DNA of 64,000 nt from Vibrio penaeicida (lineage in GTDB: Bacteria; Pseudomonadota; Gammaproteobacteria; Enterobacterales; Vibrionaceae), in contig NZ_AP025145.1 of NCBI RefSeq assembly GCF_019977755.1, forward strand, positions 496,001 to 560,000, in the 5' to 3' direction. The notes under the pieces are model-generated. The model was not told the origin of the DNA and did not search any database. It was given only the letters and a program-made list of their open reading frames with translations. Both the position numbers and the translations under genes were made by a program. Numbering within the stretch: position 1 is the first letter of the stretch; every line of letters starts with the position of its first letter. Below, piece after piece: positions 50,078-59,120 of this stretch.

Positions 50078-51289
50078 CTATGCCCCGATTCGCTTTAAAA
50101 TGACAGCGGTTCCCATGCCACCACCAATACACAAAGACGCCAAGCCTATATTTGCTTTTGAGCGATTGAGCTCATACACCAATGTAGTCACGACTCGGTT
50201 GCCGGATGCTCCAATTGGATGCCCCAGCGCAATTGCGCCTCCGTTGGAATTACTACGTTCAAGAATCCAATCTTTGGAAATGTCGTGCTGCTCACTAAGC
50301 TGTTTGATGACGCCCAGAGATTGTGCAGCAAACGCTTCGTTAAGCTCAAAACAGTCAATTTGATTGAGGCTCATATGTGCTTTCTTAAGCGTATTGGCAA
50401 TGGCATTGACTGGACCAAGCCCCATGATTTCCGGCTCAATGCCTGCTTGACCATATTCAACAAGCTCAGCTAATGGTGTGAGCCCCAATTGCTTAACGGC
50501 AGTTTCACTCGCCAGTAATATTGCGGATGCTCCGTCATTGATGCCAGAAGCATTACCAGCGGTGACAGAGCCGGATTTACTAAAGGCAGGGCGCAGTGCT
50601 TGCAGTTGTTCCAACGTGCAGTCGCGTTTGGGGAATTCATCTTGCGCAACAACCGTTTCTTTTCGGCGGGTTACTACGGTGATGGGCGCTATTTCTTGAT
50701 CAAATCTGCCTTCATCTTGGGCGCGAACGGCTTTAAGTTGGCTTTGGAGTGCGTATTGGTCTTGCTCTTCGCGAGAAAGGTTCAGCTTTTCGACAATGTT
50801 CTCTGCGGTGATGCCCATAGGGTATTGATGGAACGCATCCGTTAGCCCATCATGCATGATGGTGTCCACCATAGTTTGATTGCCAATTCTGTGCCCACGG
50901 CGATTATCACCAGAAACAACAAATCCAGCGTTAGACATGCTTTCCATACCGCAGGTCATGACGACTTGAGCATCGCCTGCTCGAATATGGCTAGCGGCAT
51001 CGGTCAGGGCTTTCATTCCACTACCACATATCATGTTGAGCGTGTAAGCGGGTACAGACGAAGGTATGCCTGCCTTAATGGAAGCCTGCCTGCCCGGTCC
51101 CATTCCACTTCCGGCGGAAAGCACATTGCCGACAATCACTTCATCGATATTCTCGGGGGCAATATTGGATTGCGTGATAGCGGCTTTGATCGCATGAGCA
51201 CCAAGCTCCACCGCACTGAGTGGCGACAGACCACCGTTGAAATTTCCAATAGGTGTGCGTTTTGCCGCAACGATATAAATGGCTTCCAT
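50078..51289 (-). CDS. Acetyl-CoA C-acetyltransferase (thiolase)
   Basis: The protein has 403 residues, the usual thiolase length. The nucleophilic Cys lies in NMICGSGMKAL near residue 88, the His in GGAIALGHPIGASG near 357, and the second Cys in CIGGGMGTA near 387. It splits acetoacetyl-CoA into two acetyl-CoA or runs in reverse. As first gene of an operon with both CoA-transferase subunits, the degradative direction (AtoB-like) is favoured. Confidence 0.94.
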   Translation of the reverse strand: MEAIYIVAAKRTPIGNFNGGLSPLSAVELGAHAIKAAITQSNIAPENIDEVIVGNVLSAGSGMGPGRQASIKAGIPSSVPAYTLNMICGSGMKALTDAASHIRAGDAQVVMTCGMESMSNAGFVVSGDNRRGHRIGNQTMVDTIMHDGLTDAFHQYPMGITAENIVEKLNLSREEQDQYALQSQLKAVRAQDEGRFDQEIAPITVVTRRKETVVAQDEFPKRDCTLEQLQALRPAFSKSGSVTAGNASGINDGASAILLASETAVKQLGLTPLAELVEYGQAGIEPEIMGLGPVNAIANTLKKAHMSLNQIDCFELNEAFAAQSLGVIKQLSEQHDISKDWILERSNSNGGAIALGHPIGASGNRVVTTLVYELNRSKANIGLASLCIGGGMGTAVILKRIGA

Positions 51290-51503
51290 CTGCTTACTCT
51301 TCTTCCTGAATACGTAAATCTCAGTGTACGAAAGAACGGACAGGGGGGGTTATAAGCAGAAATTCAAAGCCACTTTGCATATTTGCAACGTGAGATACAA
51401 ATGTATGGAGATTCGGGGCAGAATAGCCATTCTTATACTTGAGGAGTACCGTGTTGAAAGGGATTCAAACAACTACAGAACCAAGGAAAACTAAGCTGGG
51501 GAA

Positions 51504-52664
51504 ATGCGTTATATGATTTCATTAACCCAATCTCAAGCCCAAAAACTAGCGCTACTTTCTCAAGGGTTACCGCCCAAATCTCCTCAGTCTCACTCCACTT
51601 CACATACATTAAAGGTGATTGAGCAGCTTGGTTACATTCAGATAGATACCATTTCAGTGGTTCAGCGAGCCCATCACCATGTTTTATGGAGCCGCAACCC
51701 CAATTACCAACCTGATCATCTTGAAAAGCTTGTTGCTGAAAATAAAGTGCAGGAGTACTGGTCGCACGCTGCCTCATTTCTGCCAATGAAGAATTTTCGG
51801 TACACCTTGCCTCGTAAATTGGCCATTAAATCTGGCCAGCAAGGGCATTGGTACAAGAAAGATACCAAGCTAATGAACCACGTGATCAAACGTATAGAGG
51901 AAGAAGGACCACTGCTCGCCAAAGATTTTGATTCAAAAGGCACCAAAATTAATGGCTGGGGAGCGAAGCCAGCCAAACGTGCATTGGAATACCTGTTTAT
52001 GCAGGGAGACTTAATGATTCCGGAGCGTCGAGGTTTTCAGAAAGTGTACGACTTAACCGAGCGTGTATTGACGCCGGAAATCGATACCTCTGTGCCGACT
52101 TCGCAAGAGCATGCGCATTTTTTAGTTCTTTGCTATTTGAAAGCACATGGGCTTGGAACAATTTCTGAAATGATCTATTTGCTCAAGGATGTGAAAGCCA
52201 ATGTGACTCAAGCACTCCGTGATTTATGCGATGAAGGCACAATTGTTGAACTTGAAGTTCAAGGGAACGGTTATTGGGCGCTTTCAGAATCTTTACCCTT
52301 ATTGGATACACGCCTGAATCGTAAACGAGCAAAAATTCTTTCACCGTTTGATAACCTTCTTATTCAAAGAAAGCGAGCCAGTGCATTCTTCAATTTTGAT
52401 TACTTAATCGAATGTTATGTGCCTGAAGCAAAACGCCAATTTGGCTACTTTTGTTTGCCCATTTTATGGAATGGGGAATTAGTCGCGAGGGCAGATTGTA
52501 AGGTGGATAAAGGCACCTCTACGTTGAATGTGATCCATTTATTTATAGAGGCTTCACTGAAAAAGAAATCGGAATTCTTAGAAGCATTAGACCAAGAACT
52601 CATGGATTTCAGTGTGTTCAATCAGTGTGAGAAGTATGAAATTCTTAAGACCTCTGAACGTTGA
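51504..52664 (+). CDS. ycaQ: YcaQ/AlkX-type DNA glycosylase (AlkZ-like winged-helix protein)
   Basis: The protein has 386 residues, similar to E. coli YcaQ. The family Q-x-D motif is present in GYIQIDTISVVQRAHHH near residue 46, followed by LWSRNPNY and EYWSHAASFLPM, as in YcaQ. Tandem winged-helix segments make up the rest. AlkZ/AlkX-like glycosylases remove bulky or crosslinked bases; YcaQ was shown to unhook interstrand crosslinks. GGGGAA is directly before the first ATG, so the ATG three codons later (51513) may be the true start. It stands alone between the thiolase operon and a convergent LysR gene. Confidence 0.88.
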   Translation: MRYMISLTQSQAQKLALLSQGLPPKSPQSHSTSHTLKVIEQLGYIQIDTISVVQRAHHHVLWSRNPNYQPDHLEKLVAENKVQEYWSHAASFLPMKNFRYTLPRKLAIKSGQQGHWYKKDTKLMNHVIKRIEEEGPLLAKDFDSKGTKINGWGAKPAKRALEYLFMQGDLMIPERRGFQKVYDLTERVLTPEIDTSVPTSQEHAHFLVLCYLKAHGLGTISEMIYLLKDVKANVTQALRDLCDEGTIVELEVQGNGYWALSESLPLLDTRLNRKRAKILSPFDNLLIQRKRASAFFNFDYLIECYVPEAKRQFGYFCLPILWNGELVARADCKVDKGTSTLNVIHLFIEASLKKKSEFLEALDQELMDFSVFNQCEKYEILKTSER

Positions 52665-52685
52665 TTGTTGTTCGCTTTATGGACA

Positions 52686-53567
52686 TTACTCCAGCAAAAA
52701 GGTCTTAAACTGCTTCGCCGCAGGAGACGCTTTATTTTGTGGCTGATAGAACAAGTTGAGGCTCCACAAGCTTGTATCGTATTCGCTTAACAGTTGTATA
52801 AGCTGTTGGTTTTCAAGAGCATTTTTCACGATGAAGTCGGGCAGGTAGGCAATTCCAGCCCCTTTTAATGCCCCTTGGAGAAGCAGGTCACTGTCGTTCA
52901 CTTCCAGTGATTTTGGCACCTTCACAATTAGAGTTTCGTCGTCCTTTTTGAATATCCAATCGTTACTGCCAGTTAAGGTGGTCGCGAATAGACATTGGTG
53001 CAAGGTGATGTCGGTAGGAGTCTCTGGTTTACCGTTTTTCGCTAGATATTCTGGCGACGCAACAGCAACAAAGGGTTCAGAAATCAGCTCTCGGCGAACG
53101 AGGTGAACGTCTCGGTCTCGATAACCTTGGTAATGTGCGTTGGCGCTGATGATCAAATCGGCTCTGTCGGAATGGTCGAGCGCCCATGGTGTTACCGTAA
53201 GATTGAATGTGACTTTAGGGTGAGATTTCATGTAATCAGAAATCTTATCCATCAAAAAATTATTGGCATACGCTGGTGTACAAGCAATGTTAATGTGCCC
53301 GTTATTCTCGCTTTGAAAGCCTTCTAACTTTCGGCGTATTTGGTCGCTGCTATCCACTATAGGAGCAAACTCATCAAATAGGGTTTGTCCCGCAGGTGTT
53401 GGGGTAAGAAGCCGGTTAGATCGATGGCAAAGCGTCATCCCAAAATGTTGCTCCAACTCTTGCAACCAACGGCTCCCCGCTGAAACGGAAAGCTCAAACT
53501 CCCTTGCTGCTGCGGAAATAGATCCGGTTCTAATCACCGAAACAAAAAACGCCATTTTATCGAGCAT
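52686..53567 (-). CDS. LysR-family transcriptional regulator
   Basis: The protein has 293 residues from the ATG at 53567; an ATG two codons earlier is too close to AAAGG. The winged HTH (TGSISAAAREFELSVSAGSR, LEQHFGMTLCHRSNR) is followed by an effector-binding domain from about residue 90 (INIACTPAYANNFL). It belongs to the CrgA/AaeR-like branch by look. It converges with ycaQ, and its divergent neighbour is an AT-rich unknown gene nearly 200 bases away, so no target is obvious. Confidence 0.9.
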   Translation of the reverse strand: MLDKMAFFVSVIRTGSISAAAREFELSVSAGSRWLQELEQHFGMTLCHRSNRLLTPTPAGQTLFDEFAPIVDSSDQIRRKLEGFQSENNGHINIACTPAYANNFLMDKISDYMKSHPKVTFNLTVTPWALDHSDRADLIISANAHYQGYRDRDVHLVRRELISEPFVAVASPEYLAKNGKPETPTDITLHQCLFATTLTGSNDWIFKKDDETLIVKVPKSLEVNDSDLLLQGALKGAGIAYLPDFIVKNALENQQLIQLLSEYDTSLWSLNLFYQPQNKASPAAKQFKTFLLE

Positions 53568-53758
53568 ACCCATCCTTTGTCCGATGTTTCCTCACATATC
53601 ATATGCATGCTAAAAGAGAAGCGAAATCGTTACAAGGAGTTATATTTTTTGTAAAAATAGCATATATGTAATAGGTTTTATTGCAATTGGTTGATTATTG
53701 AGCCATCCGAACTTACTATCTCGCTGTATTCAGCAGTGCTTGATGAATGCTTGGTTAA

Positions 53759-54157
53759 ATGAAATATAAAGGTATTATTATTAATTATTCCTCTTTCCCC
53801 ACACAGATTGAGAGCTTTCCTGCAAGTTATGAAAAAAGAGACAATGCTCCATTGGTCGTTGCTTCTACAAAGATGAAAATTATTTTTAAAGAAGTCGAAG
53901 AGCTAAATGCTTGTTTGGAGGAATTACTAGCATCTGACGAAAGGCTTCTAAGTATTCCTAATTCAGAGGCTATGTATGATTGGCAACAAATGATTGTTAT
54001 GGGGAATGAAATAAGATTTGGTGTAGTATGGTATAATGAAGAGTTTTTTGAGAATAAAAAGGATATTTATATTGATCCAATGCATTCGAGAATGTTGCAG
54101 AAATTTGGTGTTTCTTCCGAAGATTACGAAGTGAATCACTATAAATTGGTTGCTTAA
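53759..54157 (+). CDS. Uncharacterised cytoplasmic protein in an AT-rich pair
   Basis: The protein has 132 residues, no signal peptide and no membrane segment. Its middle part (FKEVEELNACLEELLASDERLL) is helical and acidic, and the end has IYIDPMHSRMLQKFGVSSED. I recognise no family. The DNA is much richer in A and T than the surroundings, as is that of the MFS gene 53 bases downstream, so the two probably arrived together. No strong ribosome site is seen before the ATG. It could be a small partner enzyme or a binding protein for the MFS cargo. Confidence 0.6.
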   Translation: MKYKGIIINYSSFPTQIESFPASYEKRDNAPLVVASTKMKIIFKEVEELNACLEELLASDERLLSIPNSEAMYDWQQMIVMGNEIRFGVVWYNEEFFENKKDIYIDPMHSRMLQKFGVSSEDYEVNHYKLVA

Positions 54158-54210
54158 AGTTTTGCTTATATCTAAGGGAAGAAATCCCCTTTTAAAATGA
54201 GAAAATAAAA

Positions 54211-55350
54211 ATGGATTTTCCGATTTTTTCAAGATCTTTTTTACTTATACTTTGGGCCCAATGTGTATTTTTTAATACTGACATACTAGTATTTTCAATT
54301 GGTATCGAAGTATACCAATTTTATGGAGTCTCGGGATATAGCTTTTTATATCTTCTTATGCTTGTTCCAGGAATGATTTTATCTAAGGTTATAGGAAAAG
54401 TAATTGACAAGAAACCGTCATTTTTTATTCTGGTTACATCAATTTTTTCTTTATTAATAATATCTATTGTTTTATATTACATTAATAGCATGTGGGCTTA
54501 TTATATATTTGCATTTACTAGTTCCATATTGACACAAATAGCATATATATCAACATCTTCTGCTGTGTCTTTAGCTACAGATAGCAATAAATTAGCAAAA
54601 GCACAAGGTTTTCAAACAACTATTAAAGGTTTGATGTACCTTGGGACACCTCTGTTGGCTAATACCGTTCTACATTATTATGATTTCAATCTGCTTGTTT
54701 TATTGTGTGGATCTATCTATATTTTTCTTATTTTATCATCACTTTTATTTAAAGGTTATTTTAACTACTCATCAAGAATACCGAGTGATAAAAAGGAAGT
54801 TTTACCACTAAATAGATTGTTCATGTCTATTCTTCCTCTTCAAATTTCATATGTAATAGTTCTTACTTACTTTAATTCTTATGCTCTAAGTTCAAAAGAT
54901 ATCACTACATCAAACACAGTATTCTCCATGATAGGGATTGGGGGGATTCTAGGAGGAATACTATGTTACAATATTGTTGGATCTTTAAATAAAAATAAAT
55001 TACTTGCCATATCATTTTTATTGATAATAATTTCTTATTTATCTTCGTTTTTACCTCTCATAATATTTATTGCACCAGTTGCTTTAGGAATCGGTTATAA
55101 CTTGGCATTTTCACTAATTAGAACCCATGTAAAAGAGGAATATCGAGATAGTATGATAGGCACTGCTTTAGGTGCATTCCAATATTACGTGGGGCTAGGA
55201 AGCCTTGTTGGTTATATTATCGCCTCAACATTTCCAATTATTGTGTCTAGCCTTCATATTTCTGTTGCTCTCTTTATTACTTTTTTGCTTTGTATATCCA
55301 TGTGGCTATATATGTATGATTCTAACAAGAGATGCGAAGTACGCGCTTAA
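54211..55350 (+). CDS. MFS-type exporter, AT-rich, probably horizontally acquired
   Basis: The protein has 379 residues and about 11-12 hydrophobic segments. The cytoplasmic loop after the second segment has VIGKVIDKKPS, a weak form of the MFS motif A. Residues such as ILWAQCVFFNTDI near the start and GIGYNLAFSLIRTHVKEEYR late are typical of the MFS group (MdfA/enterobactin exporter-like) that pumps drugs or small peptides. It is cotranscribed with the preceding unknown gene. Its base composition sets it apart from the Vibrio-like neighbours. The cargo is unknown. Confidence 0.75.
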   Translation: MDFPIFSRSFLLILWAQCVFFNTDILVFSIGIEVYQFYGVSGYSFLYLLMLVPGMILSKVIGKVIDKKPSFFILVTSIFSLLIISIVLYYINSMWAYYIFAFTSSILTQIAYISTSSAVSLATDSNKLAKAQGFQTTIKGLMYLGTPLLANTVLHYYDFNLLVLLCGSIYIFLILSSLLFKGYFNYSSRIPSDKKEVLPLNRLFMSILPLQISYVIVLTYFNSYALSSKDITTSNTVFSMIGIGGILGGILCYNIVGSLNKNKLLAISFLLIIISYLSSFLPLIIFIAPVALGIGYNLAFSLIRTHVKEEYRDSMIGTALGAFQYYVGLGSLVGYIIASTFPIIVSSLHISVALFITFLLCISMWLYMYDSNKRCEVRA

Positions 55351-55453
55351 ATTAGCTATTTTCGAAAACAATTGATTTACTAAATAGATTTTAAACGAAA
55401 CCAAAATATCTTGGCTGAGATTGGATTGAAAGTGTGAGTTTGAATGGAAAACC

Positions 55454-55470
55454 GCCCTGCGGTGCAGGGC
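55454..55470 (-). terminator. Terminator after the small secreted protein gene
   Basis: A perfect seven-base GC-rich stem (GCCCTGC 55454-55460 with GCAGGGC 55464-55470) and a three-base loop. On the minus strand it is followed by GGTTTTCC. It lies 18 bases after the stop of the gene ending at 55489. Confidence 0.7.
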
Positions 55471-55488
55471 TGGCTAGATGCGCTAGTA

Positions 55489-55899
55489 TCAATTAGAAAT
55501 AGAGTCGCATGTCACTAAAAGTGACTTCTTACCCCCTTGTAAGGTTATGTGAGATCCCATTGAATCTGTTGCACTATCTCTAATAGAGCTTCGGATTCGA
55601 GTCGCCTCTTCTCCTTTGACAATGATAGTGTCAAATGCGCTAACGAAAGGTTTAGATACTGAATGTTCAACGATAACCGCACTTGCTAATAGTATTTCAA
55701 TAGTCGGATCAGAGAATATGGTTACTTTCGCATCTTGATAATTTGGCGTGAGGGACACTGGTTTGGCGACAATCATCTTTCTTTCGTTTTCCAAATAGCT
55801 ATCGTTTAGTAACGTGCAGCTAACCTGTAACGCATTAACCGTTGAAGAGGTTAAATTTGCTAATAGAATAAAAAATGATGAGATGTAACTGATTTTCAT
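55489..55899 (-). CDS. Small secreted protein of unknown function
   Basis: The protein has 136 residues. A signal peptide ends near residue 24 (SSTVNA). The mature chain is strand-rich, with two Cys (near residues 28 and 131) that could form a disulfide joining both ends. The central SDPTIEILLASAVIVEH and IVKGEEATRIRSSIRDSA do not match a family I know. It has its own terminator and stands between an AT-rich pair and the homogentisate operon, without a clear functional link. Confidence 0.6.
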   Translation of the reverse strand: MKISYISSFFILLANLTSSTVNALQVSCTLLNDSYLENERKMIVAKPVSLTPNYQDAKVTIFSDPTIEILLASAVIVEHSVSKPFVSAFDTIIVKGEEATRIRSSIRDSATDSMGSHITLQGGKKSLLVTCDSISN

Positions 55900-55943
55900 G
55901 GCATTTCAAAAACGAAGCCTACGGTGAATGTCATTTTAATTCA

Positions 55944-55978
55944 AAAACAGCACGGTCTTTGGTTAACCGTGCTGTTTT
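55944..55978. terminator. Bidirectional terminator after maiA
   Basis: A perfect 13-base stem (55944-55956 with 55966-55978, core CAGCACGGT) and a nine-base loop, with A and T runs at the outer ends. It lies 36 bases after the maiA stop and ends the hmgA-fahA-maiA transcript on the minus strand. Confidence 0.85.
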
Positions 55979-56013
55979 GCGATCAGCGTTACCTTGTTCT
56001 TCGATATCAGAAT

Positions 56014-56628
56014 TTACTTAGGGCTGGCGTCCGAAAAAGCAGATAACGCTAGGCAGTTACTTTCAATCTCGACCAGCCTTGGGTATGGCGTGAGGTCGAA
56101 TTCGAAGCGGCGGGCGTTGAATACCTGGGGAACCAAAAAGATATCGGCAAGAGTGGGGCTATCGCCGCAACAAAATGCGGTGTCTGATTTAGACAGCTTC
56201 TTCTCTAATCCATCAAAGCCTTGCTGCAACCAGTGGTGATACCAAGCAAGCTTTTCTTTCTCACTTTGCGCCAATTCGCCGGTTAAATGCTTTAACACTC
56301 GAAGATTGTTAAGTGGGTGCATGTCGCACGCGACGTCGTAGGCTAGGGCACGGCACTGCGCTCGTTTGATTGGGTGCTCAGGCAATAAGGGCAGCTCTGG
56401 GTAGAGCTCATCGAGGTATTCGATGATCGCGAGCGACTGAGTAATAATGTCTCCTTGCGTTTCCAAAGAAGGCACCAAGCCAGCGGAGTTCACTTCAAGG
56501 TATTCCACACTGTTTTGGTCGCCATCCAGCAATGAAACAGGAATAGACTCGTAGTCTACCCCTTTTAAGTTCAATGCAATTCTTACTCGATAAGCCGCAG
56601 TAGAACGGACGTAATCGTATAATTTCAT
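56014..56628 (-). CDS. maiA: Maleylacetoacetate isomerase (GST zeta class)
   Basis: The protein has 204 residues, slightly shorter than the usual 210-216. The N-terminal thioredoxin-like part has RSTAAYRVRIALNLKG, where zeta-class GSTs have the active-site Ser motif, then the glutathione-contact VNSAGLVPSLE and ITQSLAIIEYLDE. The C-terminal helical part ends with FSDASPK. It isomerises maleylacetoacetate to fumarylacetoacetate with glutathione. It lies 31 bases after fahA, in the hmgA-fahA-maiA operon of tyrosine and phenylalanine breakdown. Confidence 0.92.
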   Translation of the reverse strand: MKLYDYVRSTAAYRVRIALNLKGVDYESIPVSLLDGDQNSVEYLEVNSAGLVPSLETQGDIITQSLAIIEYLDELYPELPLLPEHPIKRAQCRALAYDVACDMHPLNNLRVLKHLTGELAQSEKEKLAWYHHWLQQGFDGLEKKLSKSDTAFCCGDSPTLADIFLVPQVFNARRFEFDLTPYPRLVEIESNCLALSAFSDASPK

Positions 56629-56659
56629 TAGCTCTTCCTATAAGCCACTCAACCCATAT

Positions 56660-57646
56660 TTAATCCAATTGATATTGAGTAACTGTTTGGTCGATCTTAC
56701 CGAACAAAGAGTTACCCTCTTTATCAAACATTTCAATTTCTACTCTATCGCCGTAGGTCATAAACGGCGTTAAAGGTTCACCAGAGTCGATGATTTCAAG
56801 CATGCGCTTTTCGGCCAAGCAGCATGAACCTTTACTACGATCGATGTTGGAAACTGTACCCGAACCAATGATGGTCCCTGCTGCGAGGTGGCGACTTTTT
56901 GCTACGTGCGCGACCAACTGGTGGAAGTTAAACGTCATGTCGACACCTGCTTCTGGCGATCCAAACTTTTCCCCATTGAGATGAACATGAAGCGGAAGGT
57001 GTACCTTACCGTCATTCCAAGCTGTATCCAGTTCATCTGGCGTGATTGCTACGGGAGAAAAAGCAGAAGCTGGCTTTGATTGGAAGAACCCAAACCCTTT
57101 GGCTAATTCGCTAGGAATAAGGTTACGTAACGAAACGTCGTTGACCAGCATCAGCAGTTTGATGTGTTGTTCTGCGTTTTCAGGCTGTGTACTCATTGGA
57201 ACATCACCAGTAATAACGGCAATTTCGCCCTCAAAGTCACAGCCCCATTTGTCGTCGGCTAATTCGATATCGTCTCTCGGCCCTAGGAACCCGTCGGACA
57301 TGCCTTGGTACATCAACGGGTCGGTCCAGAAACTCTCGGGCATGGTTGCTCCCCTTGCTTTTCGAACCAGTTCAACGTGGTTCACGTAGGCGCTGCCGTC
57401 TGCCCACTGGTAAGCGCGAGGAAGAGGCGAAGCGCAATCTTCAGGGTTGAATGGGAAGGTGGTATTCACGTTTCCAGCGTTTAACGCTTGGTAGCGTACT
57501 TCGAGTTGTTCAGAGGTATCTGCCCAGTTATCCAACGCGTGCTGGAGAGTTGGGGCAATGTCGGTCGCTAACGTTGCTTGAGATAGATCGCGCGAAACGA
57601 CGATAAGATCGCCGTCTCTTCCATGCTTGAGTGATGCCAGTTTCAT
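56660..57646 (-). CDS. fahA: Fumarylacetoacetate hydrolase family protein
   Basis: The protein has 328 residues. The FAH metal site is recognisable in the segment from about 145 to 190 (KWGCDFEGEIAVITGDVP, then LLMLVNDVSLRNL), and IGSGTVSNIDRSKGSCCL matches the family loop near the end. It splits fumarylacetoacetate into fumarate and acetoacetate. The gene lies between hmgA (76 bases upstream) and maiA, which makes this role nearly certain. The acetoacetate formed could be used by the CoA-transferase and thiolase encoded at 48.7-51.3 kb. Confidence 0.93.
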   Translation of the reverse strand: MKLASLKHGRDGDLIVVSRDLSQATLATDIAPTLQHALDNWADTSEQLEVRYQALNAGNVNTTFPFNPEDCASPLPRAYQWADGSAYVNHVELVRKARGATMPESFWTDPLMYQGMSDGFLGPRDDIELADDKWGCDFEGEIAVITGDVPMSTQPENAEQHIKLLMLVNDVSLRNLIPSELAKGFGFFQSKPASAFSPVAITPDELDTAWNDGKVHLPLHVHLNGEKFGSPEAGVDMTFNFHQLVAHVAKSRHLAAGTIIGSGTVSNIDRSKGSCCLAEKRMLEIIDSGEPLTPFMTYGDRVEIEMFDKEGNSLFGKIDQTVTQYQLD

Positions 57647-57722
57647 CCAGTGTTCTCCTATAATTTATTATGAGTATTTTTGAAATCTTACAGTCCAATA
57701 CGAGCTATGTTGTTGATGTACC

Positions 57723-58856
57723 CTACTTTGCAGGTGTGCGCCATGAGTACACATAGTCTGGGTTTTCGACAGACGCCGCCGCTTCCGTTATGTCTAAAGG
57801 CGCTCGGGTGTCAATCATGACAGCAACTTCATCGGTTTCTTTTTTAGGATTTGCTTGGCTTGCAGCGAGCGCTTTAGGGTGCGGTCCATGTGGAAATCCG
57901 CAAGGGTGAAGCGTGATCATGCCTGCATCAATGTTGTCTCGGCTGAAAAAGTTGCCTTTGTGGTAAAACAACACTTCATCGTAGTCATCGTTATTGTGAT
58001 AGAACGGCACTTTAAGGGCACCGGGATCCGATTCAATCGGACGCGGAACGAAGGTACAGATGACAAATCCATCGGCCACAAAAGTGATATGAGCGGATGG
58101 TGGCAAGTGATAACGATGGCTCATGAGTGGGCGAATGTCTCGCCAGTTTAAGCGGAAAACTGTTAGGTTGCCTTTCCAACCGACGGCATCTAGCGGATTG
58201 AAAGGGTAAGTCACGTTGTTAAGGCGATTGCGGCTTTTGATGCGAACTTTCCATTGTTCACTTGTACTTTTTTGTTGGTTAAAAGCGTCATCAATTTTGG
58301 GATGAACCAGAACTGCAGGATCAAAGATGGCGTGCTCTCCGAGTATTCCGCGTTCGGCACTCATGTATGAACTGTTGGTCGCTTCTATCATCAACATAAC
58401 CACTTGCTCGTTGGTTTCTATGCGCCAAGAAGTAGAGCGGGGGATAACCAAATAATCGCCTTCACTAAAGGTCATGTGTCCATAGTCACAATACAGCGAG
58501 CCTGAACCCTGATGGATAAATAGGCATTCATCACCGTCACCGTTTCGAACCAAATGTTGCATATTGGTACTGGTTCGCCAAATTCTGACTTGTACATTGC
58601 CATTTTTCAGTAGGCACGGAGCAGATAGCGGGCACGATTCATCAGCTTCAACTTTATTGGTGTCGAAGGCGTGTGGGCGTAAATCGCCTTCCCACTCACT
58701 CCAGCCTGTAGGTGCATGCTCGTGATACATATGAGTCGCAGGACCGAAAAAACCCTCTTTCCCTACTTCTCGTTCAAATGCATTACTGGGTAAGTCGCAG
58801 TGTGCCTGAACTGAGGTTTCTCCCTCTTTCAGTGGAAAAGAAAACCATTTACGCAT
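57723..58856 (-). CDS. hmgA: Homogentisate 1,2-dioxygenase
   Basis: The protein has 377 residues from the ATG at 58856, six bases after GGAG; an ATG two codons earlier abuts that site. It belongs to the short bacterial HmgA group. GDECLFIHQGSGSLYCDYGH marks the first cupin, and HPCGFPHGPHPKAL contains the His-rich iron site in the second cupin. It opens the ring of homogentisate to maleylacetoacetate using oxygen and Fe(II). It heads the operon with fahA and maiA and is divergent from a TRAP system. 4-hydroxyphenylpyruvate dioxygenase is not encoded in the window. Confidence 0.93.
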   Translation of the reverse strand: MRKWFSFPLKEGETSVQAHCDLPSNAFEREVGKEGFFGPATHMYHEHAPTGWSEWEGDLRPHAFDTNKVEADESCPLSAPCLLKNGNVQVRIWRTSTNMQHLVRNGDGDECLFIHQGSGSLYCDYGHMTFSEGDYLVIPRSTSWRIETNEQVVMLMIEATNSSYMSAERGILGEHAIFDPAVLVHPKIDDAFNQQKSTSEQWKVRIKSRNRLNNVTYPFNPLDAVGWKGNLTVFRLNWRDIRPLMSHRYHLPPSAHITFVADGFVICTFVPRPIESDPGALKVPFYHNNDDYDEVLFYHKGNFFSRDNIDAGMITLHPCGFPHGPHPKALAASQANPKKETDEVAVMIDTRAPLDITEAAASVENPDYVYSWRTPAK

Positions 58857-58903
58857 AACCATCTCCTTGGCTTGTCTCGTTAATATGTTCTGTCTTTGGT
58901 TAA

Positions 58904-59004
58904 TAGTTGCAAATGAAACTAAATTAAAGATATGTTAGCCAAACGAATGCAGTAAATGCAACATTTAATTATCAATATAGTTACTTTTTTGTTGCATTTG
59001 ATAC
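58904..59004. promoter_or_regulatory. Three GTTGCAWWT repeats in the hmgA/TRAP divergent promoter
   Basis: The same motif occurs three times in the 264 bases between hmgA and dctP. Site 1 (58904-58921) is TAGTTGCAAATGAAACTA, palindromic in 14 of 18 positions. Site 2 (58950-58962) carries GTAAATGCAAC, the motif on the other strand. Site 3 (58991-59004) reads GTTGCATTTGATAC. Size and symmetry fit a MarR-type operator, and a MarR gene ends the TRAP operon. I propose these as its binding sites controlling both operons. Confidence 0.5.
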
Positions 59005-59120
59005 TTCTGTGTGATTTATTTTTATGGCTGGTCATGATTTGACCGAATGGTTTTATCATTAAATAAAGGAATGACTGGCACTAAAAATACAATTACAAAA
59101 GAAACCAAATGGAGTTCGAC

